From contig NZ_JBEKVH010000090.1 in assembly GCF_049514155.1 (NCBI RefSeq), positions 1-15,803 on the forward strand: 15,803 bases of DNA. Reading direction: 5' to 3'. This document shows positions 1 through 9,266 of the stretch, piece after piece. The position numbers and the translations under genes were made by a program. Under the pieces are notes generated by a model. It had not been told where the DNA came from, did no database searches, and saw only the letters and a program-made list of their open reading frames with translations. The stretch's first letter is position 1, and each line of letters opens with the position of its first letter. Source of the DNA: Roseiarcus sp049514155. GTDB taxonomy: Bacteria; Pseudomonadota; Alphaproteobacteria; Rhizobiales; Beijerinckiaceae.

Positions 1-3000
1 GGCGCGATGACCCTGTTCTCGCCGAGGCCCCGCTTCAGCCCGAGACCGGGAACGCCGAAGTTCGAGTATTGGTAGGTGAACTCCAGGTCGCGGGCGTTGT
101 AGGCGGATTCGGATATGCCCCAAGGCAGGCCGAGTTTGGCGGCGTAGGCGATCTGCCGGCGCACGATGAGACGGTTGGTCTGCTCGAGCAAGCTTCCCGT
201 CGGCGCTCGCATGACGAGCGAGGGCATCAGATACTCGAACATCGATCCCGACCACGAAATCAGCGCCGCGCCATGGGCGACCGGCGTCGCGGCGCGGCCG
301 AGCCGGAACCAGTGCTTGGCGGCGATGTCGCCTTTGGCGATGGCGAAAAAGCTGGCGAGCCGCGCCTCGGACGCCAGCAGGTCGTAGCAATTCGTATCGA
401 GCGCGCCTTCCGGCGCGAGAAATCCGATCGACAGCAGTTGGCGACGGCGGTTGAACAGGAAGCCGAAGTCCATCGCCAGCGCCATCGACCGCGCCGTGTC
501 CTCCAGCTTCGAAAGCCGCGCCGCCGCAGAGCGAGACGCGTGCGCGAACTGCGCGAGATCGTGGCTGTGGGCGTCGATCGCTTTCAGAGTCGCTTGCGCC
601 CAGAACAGCATATCGGCGCCGCTGCCGTCGCCGCGTTCGATCGCCAGCGCTCCGGCGATGTCGACCATGATCTCGGCGTCGGCGTGAAGACCCGCGAGTC
701 GCGCGGCAAGATCGTCGTCCGAAAGCCGCGCCTGGCGCACGGCGAGCGCCACGGCCGCGACCGCGTCGTCGAATTGGCTGAGGGTCACAGTCTGGGTCTG
801 GCCGCCGTCGCGCAGGCGCGCCGATTCCGCGCGGGTGATTTCGAGCGCGTCGGCGACGCCGTCGAGACGCCGCTCGGCCGCAAGCGGACGGACCTTCCAT
901 TCCCGGCACGCGTTCGCCAGCGCGATCAGGTGCCCGGCCAGATTGCCGCTGTCGACGGTGGACACGTATCTCGGGTCGAGCGGGCGCAGATCGCGGGTGT
1001 CGTACCAATTGTAGAAATGTCCGCGGAAACGTTGCAGCCCGCCCATCGTCGCCAGCGTCGCCTCAAGCCGATCGATCGCCCGATCGGTTCCGGTCCAGCC
1101 GAAATCGCGCGCGCTGACGACGGAAAGGAGATAGAGGCCGAGGTTGGTCGGCGATGTCCGATGCGCGATCGCCGGCGTCGGATTGTCCTGAAAGTTGTCG
1201 GGCGGCAGCATGTTGTCGGCCGGCGTGACGAACGTCTCGAAGAACCGCCAAGTGCGGCGCGCGGTTCGTCGGAGCGCCTCGGCGTCGGCGCCGGACATCG
1301 GCAATTGAGCGGTCGCTCCACGAGGCAAGCTGATGCGGCGCGCGACCGCCGGCGAGGCGACCCACAGCGCGGCGAACGGAAGCGCGACAGGCCACGATCC
1401 GTGGCCGAACGCCAGAGCGACAATCGCCGCGACGGCGCCAATGACGACCGCCGCCGCCATTCGGCGCGTCAAGCCCATGAGGTCGAGGCGCGGTCCGAGC
1501 GTCGCCTGCGCCGCCGGAACCCATTCAAGCAGATGGCGCCGGGTGACGCCCAAGCGCCAGAGCGTGCGGCCGATCGCATCGGCCATCAGCCACGCCTGAT
1601 CCGCCAGGAACGCGACGGTCAGCGTCGAGAGCGTCAAGGCAAGACCGAGATCGCCGCCGAGCGCGCGCACATGGCTCGAGATCGTCACGCCCGGGCGTCG
1701 CGGCGGAATGGCGGCAATGACCGGAATTAGCGTCGGCAGCACGATCGTCAGGACGACGAAAAGGGTCCAGATCAGCGCCGCGTGAAACGGCAAGGCCCAG
1801 CCCGCGAGCAGCGCGAGCGCCGCGGCGGGCGCTGAAAGGGTTCGACGCAGATTGTCGAGCATCTTCCACCGGCCGACCGCAGGGATGGCGCTCGTCGCGC
1901 GACCGCAGATCCAGGGCAGCAATTGCCAGTCGCCGCGCGCCCAACGGTGATGGCGAACGGCGCCGACGTCGTAGCGGGCTGGGAATTCCTCTACGACCTC
2001 GACATCGGAGGCGAGTCCGGCGCGCGCGAACACGCCTTCGAACAGATCGTGGCTGAGAAGCGTCGAATCCGGCGCCCGGCCGGCGAGCGCAGCTTCGAAG
2101 GCGTCGACGTCGTAGATGCCTTTGCCCGCATAGGAGCCTTCGCCGAACAGATCCTGATAGACGTCCGAGACAGCCGAGGCGTAGGGATCGATTCCGCTCA
2201 GGCTGGAGAAGATGCGCTGGAACTGCGAGCCTTCCTGGCCGATCGGCAGCGAAGGCGTGACGCGCGGCTGCAACACCGCGTAGCCTTCCACCACCCTGCC
2301 GGCGGCTGCGTCGAAGCGCGGGCGATTCAGCGGGTGCGCCATCTTGCCTATAAGGCGGCGCACCGTGTCGCGCGGCAACCGCGTGTCCGCGTCGAGCGTC
2401 ACGACGTAGCGGATATCGGCGGGCGCGACAGGCGGCCCGGCGCCGACGTCGATGAAGGTGGTGTCGGTCGCGGCGCGCAGCAGCCGGTTCAGTTCGTGCA
2501 GCTTGCCGCGCTTGCGCTCCCAGCCGATCCACCGCGCTTCGCCTTCGTTCCAGACGCGACGGCGATGCAGGAGCAGAAAGCGCGGGCCGCCCGGCGCCGG
2601 ACCATGGCGCAGATTGAGACGCGCGACGCCTTCCGCCGCCGCGGCGACGAGCGCCGCGTCGCCTTCGGCGTGCTCGGTTTCCGAGTCCGTCCAGTCGGAA
2701 ACCAGGGCAAAATGCAGATCGCCTTCCGGGCTGGCGAGGTGGTGAATCTCCAGCCGTCGGATTTGCTCTTCCACGGCTTCCACGCTTGTCAACAGGGTCG
2801 GCACCGCGACGAGCGTGCGCAAATGCGAGGGAACGCCGTCGCGCAGCTCGAGCGCCGGCAGAATCGTCGCCGCGAAGCCGAGGTTGACCCCGCGATTGAC
2901 CAGCGCGACGGCGGCGTCGATGGCGGGAATTGCGCCCAGGAAGCCAAGCAGGCCGAGAACGGCCAAGCCGGCTCCGGCCGCGGCGAGGCTCAGCAGCGGC

Positions 3001-4286
3001 GCCGCAAGAAGGATCGCGGCGACGACGGCGATCGCCGTCACGTAGCCGCCAAGTCCAAGCGATCGGTTGACCCGCGCCAGCCAGTTTCGCATCGGCGGGC
3101 GATAGGAAAGGGCGATTTCAAAGGCGCGGCGGCCTCCCGCAAGCAAGTGGTAGCCTGGATCGCCGCGCCGCGCTTGCTCGGCCGTCGGCTCCGCACGCCG
3201 CTCGCGACTGGCCGCGAGCGCCGCGGCGCCGGCGATATCCAGCTCCGTGCGGTTCGAGCCGCGCGCCAGTTCCTCGACCGCGCTTCGGTAAAGCGTGCGC
3301 GTCGGAGGATCCATCGTCTCGAACGGGCCGTCGGCGGCGAAAACAACGTCGACGAGGCTGAGCCGTTCGAACAATTGCTGCCAGTCGACGTCGGAAATCA
3401 GGCGCAAGCTGGTGATGATGTTGCGCACGGTGACGTTCGAGGCGCCTTGCCGGCGATGCACGTCGCGCACCACCGTTTCCGCCGTCGTGTCTTGGATCGC
3501 CAGACGCTGGTCGAGCCACGTCAGCGCCGGCGTGATCTTCGGGTCCTGGTCACGCAGCCGATGCACGAGCTGCACCGCCAAAGCGTCGGCAAGCGGCGCG
3601 CGCTCGTGGGCGAAAAGGACGACGGCGACGGACTCGGCGGGTTGTCCCCCGGTCCCGAGCAAGCGGTCGGCGAGCCCGTCCGCCACGGTGCGCGCGGCGC
3701 GGCTCTGCGTGATCTGCCGCCCGAGGCGTCCAAGATTCTCGACCAGCACAATCCGCAGCGTGATCGACACCGCCCAGAGTTCGCCAATGGTGAGCGGCTG
3801 CACCTCCTGATAGGCCCTGACGTAGCGGACCAGCATTTCGGCGTCGAAGCGGCTGTCGGTATGGGCGACGAAGGCCCAGGTCACGCCGAAGACGCGGGGA
3901 TAGCCGGCGAAGGGGCCCGAGGCGAGCTTGGGAAGCTGGCGGTAGTAGCCGGGCGGCAGGTCCAAGCGAAGCTCGCGGATCTGCTTCTCGACGAGATGAT
4001 AATTGTCGATGAGCCATTCCGCCGCCGGCGTTATGGCGCGTCCCTCGTTGATCGCCTTGACGATCGCGCGGTAAGCCTCGAGCAGAACGGCGCCGTTGTC
4101 GGCGAGCCGCCGCGCCAGCGGCTGACCCTTGGTCGTCTTGGACGAGACGATCTGCGCCAGCGCGAGACTTCGCGCATGCTCCTCGAGGCGTTCGGCGCTG
4201 AACAACTCCTCGCGGATGGGCTCCCGGTTGTCCCAGGGCGGCGACCGCGTCACGCTTTCGAAGGCGCGGCTGGAGAGAAATCTCAA
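1..4286 (-). CDS. ndvB: Cyclic beta-1,2-glucan synthase, N-terminal half (3' end outside window)
   Basis: Inner-membrane enzyme that makes cyclic beta-1,2-glucan in the periplasm from UDP-glucose; known in rhizobia, Agrobacterium (ChvB) and Brucella (Cgs). About 1428 codons are present, roughly half of the usual ~2800 residues. The reverse strand reads open throughout. Near the start is PWDNREPIREELFSAERL, typical of the family. Hydrophobic segments lie at about residues 412-465, 808-855, 879-905 and 942-980. The GT84 domain has TLDADTRLPRD near residue 630 and HHRWARGDWQ near 785. The glycoamylase-like domain begins near 1270-1300 (YDLLASEARLASF) and reaches ESAYNARDLEFTYQYSNFG at the window edge. 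The C-terminal GH94 phosphorylase-like part, which sets ring size in the family, is outside. I chose the TTG at 4286 because GGAAAGG stands five bases upstream; an in-frame ATG at 4556 would add about 90 residues with no recognisable domain. Identity is secure; the start is moderately so. Confidence 0.93.
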   Translation of the reverse strand, partial: MRFLSSRAFESVTRSPPWDNREPIREELFSAERLEEHARSLALAQIVSSKTTKGQPLARRLADNGAVLLEAYRAIVKAINEGRAITPAAEWLIDNYHLVEKQIRELRLDLPPGYYRQLPKLASGPFAGYPRVFGVTWAFVAHTDSRFDAEMLVRYVRAYQEVQPLTIGELWAVSITLRIVLVENLGRLGRQITQSRAARTVADGLADRLLGTGGQPAESVAVVLFAHERAPLADALAVQLVHRLRDQDPKITPALTWLDQRLAIQDTTAETVVRDVHRRQGASNVTVRNIITSLRLISDVDWQQLFERLSLVDVVFAADGPFETMDPPTRTLYRSAVEELARGSNRTELDIAGAAALAASRERRAEPTAEQARRGDPGYHLLAGGRRAFEIALSYRPPMRNWLARVNRSLGLGGYVTAIAVVAAILLAAPLLSLAAAGAGLAVLGLLGFLGAIPAIDAAVALVNRGVNLGFAATILPALELRDGVPSHLRTLVAVPTLLTSVEAVEEQIRRLEIHHLASPEGDLHFALVSDWTDSETEHAEGDAALVAAAAEGVARLNLRHGPAPGGPRFLLLHRRRVWNEGEARWIGWERKRGKLHELNRLLRAATDTTFIDVGAGPPVAPADIRYVVTLDADTRLPRDTVRRLIGKMAHPLNRPRFDAAAGRVVEGYAVLQPRVTPSLPIGQEGSQFQRIFSSLSGIDPYASAVSDVYQDLFGEGSYAGKGIYDVDAFEAALAGRAPDSTLLSHDLFEGVFARAGLASDVEVVEEFPARYDVGAVRHHRWARGDWQLLPWICGRATSAIPAVGRWKMLDNLRRTLSAPAAALALLAGWALPFHAALIWTLFVVLTIVLPTLIPVIAAIPPRRPGVTISSHVRALGGDLGLALTLSTLTVAFLADQAWLMADAIGRTLWRLGVTRRHLLEWVPAAQATLGPRLDLMGLTRRMAAAVVIGAVAAIVALAFGHGSWPVALPFAALWVASPAVARRISLPRGATAQLPMSGADAEALRRTARRTWRFFETFVTPADNMLPPDNFQDNPTPAIAHRTSPTNLGLYLLSVVSARDFGWTGTDRAIDRLEATLATMGGLQRFRGHFYNWYDTRDLRPLDPRYVSTVDSGNLAGHLIALANACREWKVRPLAAERRLDGVADALEITRAESARLRDGGQTQTVTLSQFDDAVAAVALAVRQARLSDDDLAARLAGLHADAEIMVDIAGALAIERGDGSGADMLFWAQATLKAIDAHSHDLAQFAHASRSAAARLSKLEDTARSMALAMDFGFLFNRRRQLLSIGFLAPEGALDTNCYDLLASEARLASFFAIAKGDIAAKHWFRLGRAATPVAHGAALISWSGSMFEYLMPSLVMRAPTGSLLEQTNRLIVRRQIAYAAKLGLPWGISESAYNARDLEFTYQYSNFGVPGLGLKRGLGENRVIA

Positions 4287-4291
4287 TTTGA

Positions 4292-4298
4292 CCTTTCC
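4292..4298 (-). promoter_or_regulatory. Ribosome binding site supporting the TTG start of ndvB
   Basis: On the reverse strand GGAAAGG is followed by five bases and then TTG (4286-4284). No ATG or GTG with a better site was found close to the first conserved NdvB residues. The alternative ATG at 4556 has GAGG directly touching it, which is too close to work well. Confidence 0.5.
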
Positions 4299-4487
4299 GC
4301 CGCGCGGTGAAAGCGCAGTGAGCCCGCATGAGCGGATTTCGCAAAAGCGTCGGCGAACGGAACAGACCCCCGCGACGCCAGGAGTGAACCCGGCAAAGAG
4401 CGTCTCCCGACCGCTGCGCGCGCGCCCGACGGTCGGCGTCAAAGCCGATTGTTGCGACGAAGAGAGCGAAGCTCGGCGAGCGATGAC

Positions 4488-4506
4488 GGGAGGATCGAGT
4501 CCTCCC
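4488..4506 (-). terminator. Hairpin between groEL and ndvB, possible groESL terminator
   Basis: A perfect 7-bp stem (GGGAGGA / TCCTCCC) with a 5-base loop lies about 70 bases past the groEL stop codon on the same strand. No T-tract follows, so it may be a weak terminator, an attenuator or an RNA-processing or stability element. It is the only clear structure I see in the 288-base gap 4287-4574 between groEL and the chosen ndvB start; I find no convincing ndvB promoter there. Confidence 0.35.
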
Positions 4507-4574
4507 CAACGCGGACTTGCGGCGCGCCGGCCTGGCGCGTCGCAAGTGATTTTCATCCTCAGCGAGTCAGGCGA

Positions 4575-6206
<1,632 letters not shown>

Positions 6207-6244
6207 GGTTTTCGTTCCTGTGTTTGAGGGGTGGGCAGCGTCGT

Positions 6245-6559
6245 TCAGGCGGCCTTCTTGGCTGCAGTCGCGCTCTCGATCACCCCTAGGATGTCGGATT
6301 CTTTCATGATCAGAAGGTCTTCGCCGTCGATCTTGACCTCGGAACCCGACCATTTGCCGAACAGCACGCGGTCGCCGGCTTTGACTTCGAGCGCGATGAG
6401 CTTGCCGCTTTCATCGCGCGCGCCGGGGCCGACGGCGACGATTTCGCCCTCTTGCGGCTTCTCTTTGACGGTGTCGGGAATCAGGATGCCGCCTTTCGTC
6501 TTGTCCTCGCCCTCAATGCGACGGATCACGACGCGGTCGTGCAGCGGACGAAATTTCAT
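6245..6559 (-). CDS. groES: 10-kDa co-chaperonin GroES
   Basis: Heptameric lid that caps GroEL during ATP-driven folding in the cytoplasm. It encodes 104 residues, a standard length. It begins MKFRPLHDRVVIRR; the mobile loop that contacts GroEL spans about residues 17-38 with GGILIPDT, and the stretch AGDRVLFGKWSGSEVK is typical of the family. The C-terminus carries a short Ala/Lys extension (ESATAAKKAA). It is the first gene of the groES-groEL operon, with a 5' leader of roughly 90-100 bases that contains an inverted repeat (6587-6611) and the CIRCE operator. Confidence 0.98.
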   Translation of the reverse strand: MKFRPLHDRVVIRRIEGEDKTKGGILIPDTVKEKPQEGEIVAVGPGARDESGKLIALEVKAGDRVLFGKWSGSEVKIDGEDLLIMKESDILGVIESATAAKKAA

Positions 6560-6586
6560 GGGGTCCGTTTCTGGTCAGCAGACGAC

Positions 6587-6611
6587 GCCGGCTCAGGGCA
6601 AATGCCCCGGC
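6587..6611 (-). other. Inverted repeat in the groES 5' leader
   Basis: Outer arms GCCGG (6587-6591) and CCGGC (6607-6611) enclose a tighter palindrome GGGCA-AA-TGCCC (6596-6607). It lies between the CIRCE operator and the groES start, so if transcription begins near CIRCE it would be in the mRNA leader. A role in mRNA stability or temperature response is possible, but nothing in the sequence proves it; GC-rich DNA produces such repeats often. Confidence 0.25.
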
Positions 6612-6650
6612 TCTCGGCGCGAGTCTGACGCTTGGCCTAGATGGCTATCG

Positions 6651-6677
6651 TTGGCACTCGTTACAAGAGAGTGCTAA
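6651..6677 (-). promoter_or_regulatory. CIRCE operator of groESL (HrcA-binding site)
   Basis: The inverted repeat has arms TTGGCACTC and GAGTGCTAA separated by nine bases. It matches the CIRCE consensus (TTAGCACTC-N9-GAGTGCTAA) except for one base in the left arm. HrcA repressor binds this element and releases it on heat shock. It sits 92 bases upstream of the groES start, a normal position. On the groES strand TTGACG (around 6696-6701) could be a -35 box, but no good -10 follows at the right spacing, so I do not annotate the promoter itself. Confidence 0.93.
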
Positions 6678-6779
6678 TCGGCGTTTCCGACAGCCGCTCC
6701 TCGTCAATGTCGGCGACGAGCGCCGGTGGCGGCGGCGGAAGGTCCGAGGGGGCGGGGGCAAAACGTTGGATTTTGACCA

Positions 6780-6801
6780 CAGCGCGGCGATTGCCGCGCT
6801 G
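6780..6801 (+). other. 9-bp hairpin upstream of the SDR gene
   Basis: CAGCGCGGC and GCCGCGCTG form a perfect 9-bp stem with a GATT loop, in the gap between the divergent groES and SDR genes and 56 bases before the SDR start. It overlaps a possible weak promoter (TTGCCG at 6791-6796, 18 bases, TACGCT at 6815-6820), so it could be an operator or a leader structure. Its function is unknown. Confidence 0.3.
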
Positions 6802-6841
6802 CGCCCGGCGCTGCTACGCTCCGCCTCCGCCGTTTCCCGCC

Positions 6842-6847
6842 AAGGAG
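6842..6847 (+). promoter_or_regulatory. Ribosome binding site fixing a TTG start for the SDR gene
   Basis: AAGGAG lies nine bases before TTG at 6857. No ATG or GTG occurs in frame between this site and the conserved glycine-rich motif. Starts further upstream would translate through the CIRCE operator and are implausible. Confidence 0.65.
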
Positions 6848-6856
6848 CCCAGTCGC

Positions 6857-7618
6857 TTGTCGCACGCCCGCTATCCCAGCTTGCACGACCGCGTCGTCTT
6901 CATCACCGGCGGCGGATCGGGGATCGGCGCGGCGATGGTCGAGGCCTTCGTTGCGCAAGGGTCGAACGTCGCCTTCGTCGACATCGCCAAGGACGAATCG
7001 CTCAAGGTGGTCGAGCGCGCCGTCGGTCCGCAGAAGCCGTTGTTCATCGAATGCGACCTGACCAACCTCGCCGCGCTCGAATCGGCGATGGTCGAGACGC
7101 GCCAGCGGCTCGGACCGATCGGCGTCCTGGTCAACAACGCCGCCAACGATACGCGACGCGCCTTCGCCGACGTCACCGAGGCCGACTGGGACTTTACGAT
7201 GGCGGTCAACCTCAAGCACCAGTTCTTCGCCGCGCAAATCGCCGCTCAGTCGATGCGCGAAATCGGCGGCGGCTCGATCGTCAATTTCTCTTCCACCGTA
7301 TGGATGATCGGTTCGCCGCGCTTGACCGTCTATGCGGCCGCCAAGGCGGCGGTCGTCGGCCTCACCAACAGCCTGGCGCACGAACTCGGCGGCGACAACA
7401 TTCGCGTCAATTGCATAGCGCCCGGGGCGGTGATGACCGAGCGGCAGCGGCGGTTGTGGTTCACCACCGACGCCGATGTCGCGGCGATGGTCGCGCGCCA
7501 ATGTCTGCCGCAAGCGATCGCTCCGGAAGCGGTCGCCAGCGCAGCGCTGTTCCTCGCCGCCGACGACAGCCGGATGATCACCAAGCATTGTCTTCTCGTC
7601 GACGCGGGCCTGCGCTGA
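6857..7618 (+). CDS. SDR-family oxidoreductase, D-xylose 1-dehydrogenase-like
   Basis: Classical short-chain dehydrogenase/reductase of 253 residues, probably a cytoplasmic NAD(P)-dependent enzyme. The Rossmann motif TGGGSGIG is at residues 17-24; VNNAAN replaces the usual NNAG; the catalytic residues are Ser146 (in NFSST), Tyr159 and Lys163 (YAAAK). The N-terminal YPSL, the NNAxND block, the QCL-containing C-terminal half and the ending DAGLR recall, from memory, the Caulobacter D-xylose 1-dehydrogenase, so a sugar or polyol substrate is the best guess. No sugar-pathway gene is next to it, and other SDR activities cannot be excluded. Translation probably starts at TTG 6857. It is divergent from groES and 110 bases upstream of the CBS gene, possibly in one transcript. 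Confidence 0.85.
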   Translation: MSHARYPSLHDRVVFITGGGSGIGAAMVEAFVAQGSNVAFVDIAKDESLKVVERAVGPQKPLFIECDLTNLAALESAMVETRQRLGPIGVLVNNAANDTRRAFADVTEADWDFTMAVNLKHQFFAAQIAAQSMREIGGGSIVNFSSTVWMIGSPRLTVYAAAKAAVVGLTNSLAHELGGDNIRVNCIAPGAVMTERQRRLWFTTDADVAAMVARQCLPQAIAPEAVASAALFLAADDSRMITKHCLLVDAGLR

Positions 7619-7728
7619 TCGCTCCGCCCGGGGCATTTGAGAGAATTGCGCTTGATCGGGCGCCCAGGCGAGCGCATCCTCTCCCGCAGGCCGGTCCGCC
7701 AAGCGACCGCCTTCGCAGGGAGAAACGC

Positions 7729-8160
7729 ATGACCGTCGCGCGAATTCTCGCGGACAAGGGCAGAGATGTCCTCACGACTCAACCGCACCGCACCGTTAAG
7801 GAAGTTGCAGCGCAGCTCGCGTCCCGGGGCGTCGGCGCCGTCATCGTCTCCGACGCGGCCCAGGCCGTGCTCGGCATCGTCTCGGAACGCGATATCGTGC
7901 GCGCGATCGGCACGGGTCCGTCGAGCGTCCTGGAAGAACCGGTGTCGCGTTACATGACGGCGAAAGTGACGACCGTCGACGAAAGCGCCTCGATCGACCG
8001 GGTGATGGAACTGATGACCGAAGGCCGCTTCCGCCATCTGCCGGTGGTCGAGAACGGGCGGCTGGTCGGCATCGTCTCGATCGGCGACGTCGTCAAACGC
8101 CACGTCAACACGATCGACAGCGAACGTCGGGCGCTGCGCGACTACATCGGCGCCGCCTGA
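7729..8160 (+). CDS. Two-CBS-domain protein
   Basis: A 143-residue protein made of two CBS domains, about residues 8-62 and 72-127. Recognisable stretches are GVGAVIVSD, LGIVSERDIVRAI, RYMTAKVTTVDE and RFRHLPVVENGRLVGIVSIGDVVK. Paired CBS domains form a Bateman module that in other proteins binds adenine nucleotides and senses energy state; stand-alone proteins of this kind are common in alphaproteobacteria and mostly uncharacterised. There is no signal peptide, membrane segment or catalytic domain. AGGGAG six bases before the ATG supports the start. It follows the SDR gene and converges on the patatin gene with only 13 bases between stop codons. Confidence 0.93.
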   Translation: MTVARILADKGRDVLTTQPHRTVKEVAAQLASRGVGAVIVSDAAQAVLGIVSERDIVRAIGTGPSSVLEEPVSRYMTAKVTTVDESASIDRVMELMTEGRFRHLPVVENGRLVGIVSIGDVVKRHVNTIDSERRALRDYIGAA

Positions 8161-8165
8161 GCGTC

Positions 8166-8180
8166 GGGCTGGGTCAGCCC
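8166..8180. terminator. Short hairpin at the convergent stop codons, possible bidirectional terminator
   Basis: GGGCTG-GGT-CAGCCC forms a 6-bp stem. It lies just past the CBS stop codon and covers the stop codon of the opposing patatin gene (8174-8176). No T-tract is present on either side, so termination is only a possibility. Confidence 0.28.
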
Positions 8181-9136
8181 TCGGCGGCGGGCGCGAGATC
8201 GAAGCATTCGGCGATGTCGTCGCGCGCGCGCCGCACCGCCTCGCGCCCGAGCGCGATCAGCTCTTCGGCGCGGTCGAACTCGAACACGCCGATCCGGCCG
8301 ACCTTGAGATTGATCAGCACGTCGGGCGGGTCGCCGGCGAGACGCGAGCGCATCAGCCGGTCCTGGGTGATGTTGAACGCGTTGGCCATCACCGAGGCGA
8401 GCCCCGGCGCGCTCGCGCCCGATCGACCGCGGCGCAGCAGCCCCGCGCCGCGGCGGGCGGCCGGCGGCGCTTCGTCTTCAGCCAGGTCGGCCTCGATCCC
8501 GTCGTGTCGGGTCGCGCCGCGGCCGGTGCCGTCGACTGTGATGCTGAGCGCGACGACGCGTTCGGCCCCGAGCGCGCGCGCGACGCTGACCGGCACCGGA
8601 TTGACGACCGCGCCGTCGATCAGCCAGCGCCGGCCGAGCCTGACCGGCTCGAACACGCCGGGCAGGGCGTAGGAGGCGCGTATCGCGTCGACCAGCGAGC
8701 CCCGGCGCAGCCACACCTCGTGCCCGGTGTCCAGTTCGGTCGCGACGCCGGCGAAGCGCATCGGCAGGTCTTCGATCCGCATCGCGCCGATCGATTCCTG
8801 CAATTTGACGCGCAGCCGATCGCCGCCGATCAGGCCGGCGCCGCTGAAGGAGAAGTCGAGCAGGCCGAACACGCGCCGCTTGTTGAGCGAGCGGGCGAAA
8901 GACTCGAGCTCGTCGAGCCGGCCGGCGGCGAAGCAACCGCCGACCAGGGCCCCGATCGACGATCCGACCACGACATCGGGAACCAGGCCCATCGCCTTGA
9001 GTTCGTGCAGCGCGCCGATATGCGCCCAGCCGCGCGCCGCGCCGGCGCCGAGCGCGAGGCCGATCCGCGGCCCGGCGCGCCCGCGGCCGCCCGCCGCGGT
9101 CTCGATTTCGGTCTTGCGGAGAAGATCGTCCGCCAT
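8174..9136 (-). CDS. Patatin-like phospholipase (RssA-like)
   Basis: A 320-residue patatin-fold serine hydrolase of the bacterial RssA/YchK type, expected to hydrolyse acyl esters of phospholipids or lipids. The oxyanion-hole loop GAGAARG is at residues 30-36, the nucleophile motif GSSIG at 58-62 (Ser60), and the DGA motif at 174-176 supplies Asp174 of the Ser-Asp dyad, so it should be active. The block IRASYALPGVFEPV before DGA is also typical. An Ala/Arg/Gly-rich stretch at about residues 204-245 looks like a flexible linker before the C-terminal helices. No signal peptide is visible, so a cytoplasmic or inner-membrane-associated location is likely. The natural substrate is unknown. It lies 130 bases downstream of hisI and may be cotranscribed with folE-hisI. 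Confidence 0.92.
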   Translation of the reverse strand: MADDLLRKTEIETAAGGRGRAGPRIGLALGAGAARGWAHIGALHELKAMGLVPDVVVGSSIGALVGGCFAAGRLDELESFARSLNKRRVFGLLDFSFSGAGLIGGDRLRVKLQESIGAMRIEDLPMRFAGVATELDTGHEVWLRRGSLVDAIRASYALPGVFEPVRLGRRWLIDGAVVNPVPVSVARALGAERVVALSITVDGTGRGATRHDGIEADLAEDEAPPAARRGAGLLRRGRSGASAPGLASVMANAFNITQDRLMRSRLAGDPPDVLINLKVGRIGVFEFDRAEELIALGREAVRRARDDIAECFDLAPAAEG

Positions 9137-9222
9137 GGCTCAAGCCTCGCCGGTCGGCCGCGCTCCCGATGCAACAAGGAGCGCCGGCCGCCATCCACGA
9201 CCCCCTTCGCTTGCGTCGCGCT

Positions 9223-9239
9223 CCCGCTTCGCGAGCGGG
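9223..9239 (-). terminator. GC-rich hairpin after hisI, possible terminator
   Basis: CCCGCT-TCGCG-AGCGGG makes a perfect 6-bp stem 27 bases past the hisI stop codon on the reverse strand. No T-tract follows. It could end the folE-hisI transcript or reduce read-through into the patatin gene. The rest of the 130-base gap 9137-9266 shows no other clear signal. Confidence 0.33.
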
Positions 9240-9266
9240 TCTGCCGCGCTCGGCTGCGAAGAGGGA

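Noticed and set aside
69..1730. Plus-strand open frame of 553 codons near the left edge
   Set aside because: Antisense to the ndvB region encoding the membrane segments and glycoamylase-like domain; Arg-rich and without motifs.
1923..4310. Plus-strand open frame of 795 codons
   Set aside because: It lies antisense to ndvB, is extremely rich in Arg, Ala, Gly and Asp, and shows no domain. The reverse strand gives a clear NdvB protein throughout.
4287..4556. Extending ndvB to the ATG at 4556
   Set aside because: The extra ~90 residues have no family similarity, the Shine-Dalgarno touches the ATG, and the stretch contains the hairpin at 4488-4506. The TTG at 4286 has better spacing.
6641..6856. 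Upstream extension of the SDR gene or overlapping plus-strand frame
   Set aside because: It would be translated through the CIRCE operator and a 9-bp hairpin, and a good ribosome site marks the TTG at 6857.
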